From: Victivallales bacterium | GTDB taxonomy: Bacteria > Verrucomicrobiota > Lentisphaeria > Oligosphaerales > Oligosphaeraceae | Assembly: GCA_017964325.1 (NCBI GenBank) | Contig: JAGCSE010000056.1 | Span: 1 to 7,808 of the forward strand | Reading direction: 5' to 3' | DNA: 7,808 bases | Part shown: positions 7,084-7,808 of the stretch, piece after piece | How positions within the stretch are numbered: the first letter of the stretch is position 1 | Layout: each line of letters starts with the position of its first letter | The notes under the pieces: model-generated | What the model was told of the DNA's origin: nothing | What the model saw: only the letters and a program-made list of their open reading frames with translations | Database searches by the model: none | Program-made: the position numbers and the translations under genes

Positions 7084-7133
7084 AATAATCATATTTTCAT
7101 ACATGATTATTATTTTTTCATATTATGATTATT
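7084..7133. repeat. Inverted repeat in AT-rich block B
   Basis: AATAATCATA (7084-7093) faces TATGATTATT (7124-7133). The arms are identical to those in copy A; the loop is one nt longer than in copy A and differs in sequence. Confidence 0.6.
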
Positions 7134-7285
7134 ATAATTTAAAAATATTTATAATAAATTATTATTCAATGTATTATATTATTCATAAACAAATTTATAA
7201 ATTGATATTTTAATATTTTATCATATTTATATCATGACAATATTATGATACTATTGTATTTTTTCATTTTTCATCTTCCCCAAAA

Positions 7286-7338
7286 ACAAAACTGCCGCCA
7301 AAATGGCGCTCTCGCGCCAAACGACGGCAGTCATTTGT
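7286..7338. repeat. Nested hairpin element, copy B (53 nt)
   Basis: The inner hairpin TGGCGC (7304-7309), loop TCTC, GCGCCA (7314-7319) is perfect. It sits inside a perfect outer stem ACTGCCG (7291-7297) with CGGCAGT (7325-7331), which can extend through ACAAA/TTTGT across a two-base bulge. Copy B differs from copy A by a one-nt indel, which argues against this being coding sequence. Confidence 0.65.
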
Positions 7339-7386
7339 CTAATTTTTGTACTTTTCGTACTACTATTTTCGCAAAGATTTTCCTGC

Positions 7387-7473
7387 TGTCTAATCGTCTA
7401 ATCGTCCCCCGTCTATCGTCTTATCGTCTATCGTCTCCGCTTGTCTCACGTCTCACGTCTCTCGTCTCACGCC
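7387..7473 (+). repeat. GTCTnnC heptamer array, first copy (87 nt)
   Basis: About ten degenerate units of 7-8 nt run head to tail: GTCTAATC twice, then GTCTATC, GTCTTATC, GTCTATC, GTCTCCGC, then GTCTCAC, GTCTCAC, GTCTCTC, GTCTCAC. It is preceded by TTTTCGCAAAGATTTTC. The same array with units in the same order recurs at 7722. Confidence 0.8.
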
Positions 7474-7572
7474 CTCCCCAAAAGCAATCCTGATTGCTTT
7501 TCCTCCCCAGCAGGAGGGCGCAATGGCGTCTCCATCACGCAGTCTGACATGAGACGCGAGACATGAGACGTG
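7447..7572. repeat. Long imperfect inverted repeat around a terminator-like hairpin
   Basis: The left arm 7447-7473 (CACGTCTCACG...) and the right arm 7546-7572 (...GAGACGTG) are complementary at 23 of 27 positions. The 72-nt loop contains a second stem GCCCTCC (7471-7477) with GGAGGGC (7513-7519) and the hairpin at 7480-7501. The left arm is the end of the heptamer array, so the right arm is an inverted piece of the same repeat. Confidence 0.65.
7480..7501. terminator. Perfect hairpin with A and T tracts, possible bidirectional terminator
   Basis: AAAAGCAATC (7480-7489) is followed by CT and the exact complement GATTGCTTTT (7492-7501). The stem is ten pairs on paper, nine with a realistic four-base loop. 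The A run before and T run after would act as a U-tract in either direction. The T tract is short and the stem has few GC pairs, so termination strength is uncertain; no gene ends nearby within the window. Confidence 0.45.
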
Positions 7573-7721
7573 AACAAAAACGCAAGACGCCTAGACAAAG
7601 AGACCATATTGATCGCTTTGGTTGCGGCCAAAGGCTGCTCCAAGTCTTCTGTGGTGCCCTAAATCAAAAATTTTCGTACCACTATCATTTATTTTCTTGT
7701 TTTTCGCAAAGATTTTCTTGC

Positions 7722-7808
7722 TGTCTAATCGTCTAATCGTCTCCCGTCTAACGTCTTGTCGTCTATCGTCTCCGCTTTTCTCGCGTCTCACGTCTCGCGT
7801 CTCACGCC
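7722..7808 (+). repeat. GTCTnnC heptamer array, second copy (87 nt, reaches window edge)
   Basis: This copy is the same length as the one at 7387 and similar base for base at roughly nine positions in ten, with the unit variants in the same order. The shared block begins upstream at TTTTCGCAAAGATTTTC (7366 and 7701), a direct repeat of about 108 nt with a 335-nt offset. It ends with the window, so the repeat may continue. Confidence 0.8.

Larger units (their letters stand above)
7069..7386 (+). repeat. Large direct repeat, copy B
   Basis: This copy starts with the same TTCACCTCTTATG (7069-7081) and repeats, in order, the AT-rich block with its inverted repeat, the hairpin element (7286-7338) and the TTTTCGTAC stretch. 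It then leads into the GTCT heptamer array instead of the end found in copy A. Many small indels separate the copies, so the duplication is not recent. The right boundary is approximate. Confidence 0.72.
6623..7808. other. Gene-free, repeat-built intergenic region
   Basis: These 1,186 nt contain no reading frame with a recognisable protein. Two AT-rich stretches (about 6712-6900 and 7072-7265) alternate with GC-richer structured segments; the detailed parts are listed separately. The composition changes abruptly from the well-balanced coding DNA to the left. The stretch 7574-7660 contains only a short hairpin (CTTTGG 7615-7620 with CCAAAG 7627-7632) and otherwise nothing I can name. The region continues past the right edge. 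Confidence 0.8.

Noticed and set aside
6898..7128. 76-codon open frame over hairpin copy A
   Set aside because: It lies on repeat DNA. Its counterpart in copy B is shifted by a one-nt indel, so the protein is not conserved between copies; composition is low-complexity and there is no ribosome-binding site.
6921..7338. Integron attC sites
   Set aside because: The hairpins lack paired GTTRRRY/RYYYAAC core sites, and no cassette genes or integrase are present.
7245..7493. 82-codon open frame over hairpin copy B and the heptamer array
   Set aside because: The predicted protein ends in a run of Arg/Leu/Ser repeats that merely translate the GTCTnnC units, and the frame is not kept in copy A.
7387..7808. 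CRISPR array
   Set aside because: Units are 7-8 nt and degenerate without spacers, and no cas gene is present.

Overview
The window most likely comes from a Gram-negative bacterium of the PVC group, plausibly a gut- or rumen-type Lentisphaerota (Victivallales-like). That placement is inference. It rests on Lol lipoprotein-export genes (so an outer membrane), three exported carbohydrate-locus proteins (GH43, an FAD-dependent oxidoreductase and an SGNH hydrolase, a mix common in Lentisphaerota, Planctomycetota and Bacteroidota) and mostly Shine-Dalgarno-less starts. No 16S or other decisive marker is present.

Layout. Positions 1-1226 lie on the minus strand: an exported GH43 glycosidase (276-1226) followed after 3 nt by the 5' part of tilS (272 to beyond the left edge). 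The 99-nt gap 1227-1325 holds two back-to-back sigma70-like promoters whose -10 boxes overlap. Positions 1326-6622 carry four plus-strand genes: an exported FAD-dependent oxidoreductase (1326-3137), an exported SGNH/GDSL esterase (3232-4596), a LolC/E-type permease (4616-5932) and its ATPase LolD (5960-6622). Gaps of 94, 19 and 27 nt allow one transcript. The 94-nt gap contains what looks like the last 22 codons of a lost paralogue of the oxidoreductase.

Positions 6623-7808 (1.19 kb) have no convincing gene. They are built from repeats: two 360-bp-spaced copies of an AT-rich block followed by a nested GC-rich hairpin, two copies of an array of GTCTnnC heptamers, a long inverted repeat, and a perfect hairpin with A and T tracts that looks like a bidirectional terminator. 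This is the least explained part of the window. Two near-palindromes there pair better as minus-strand RNA than as plus-strand RNA, which hints at a structured transcript or a mobile or structural repeat family.

Functionally, the GH43 enzyme, the SGNH esterase and the flavoprotein look like a small set for breaking down decorated plant or host glycans outside the cytoplasm. The divergent promoter region could control them together. TilS (tRNA-Ile2 lysidine synthesis) and LolCD (lipoprotein release from the inner membrane) are housekeeping functions flanking this set. No CRISPR array, tRNA, rRNA or transposase gene was seen.
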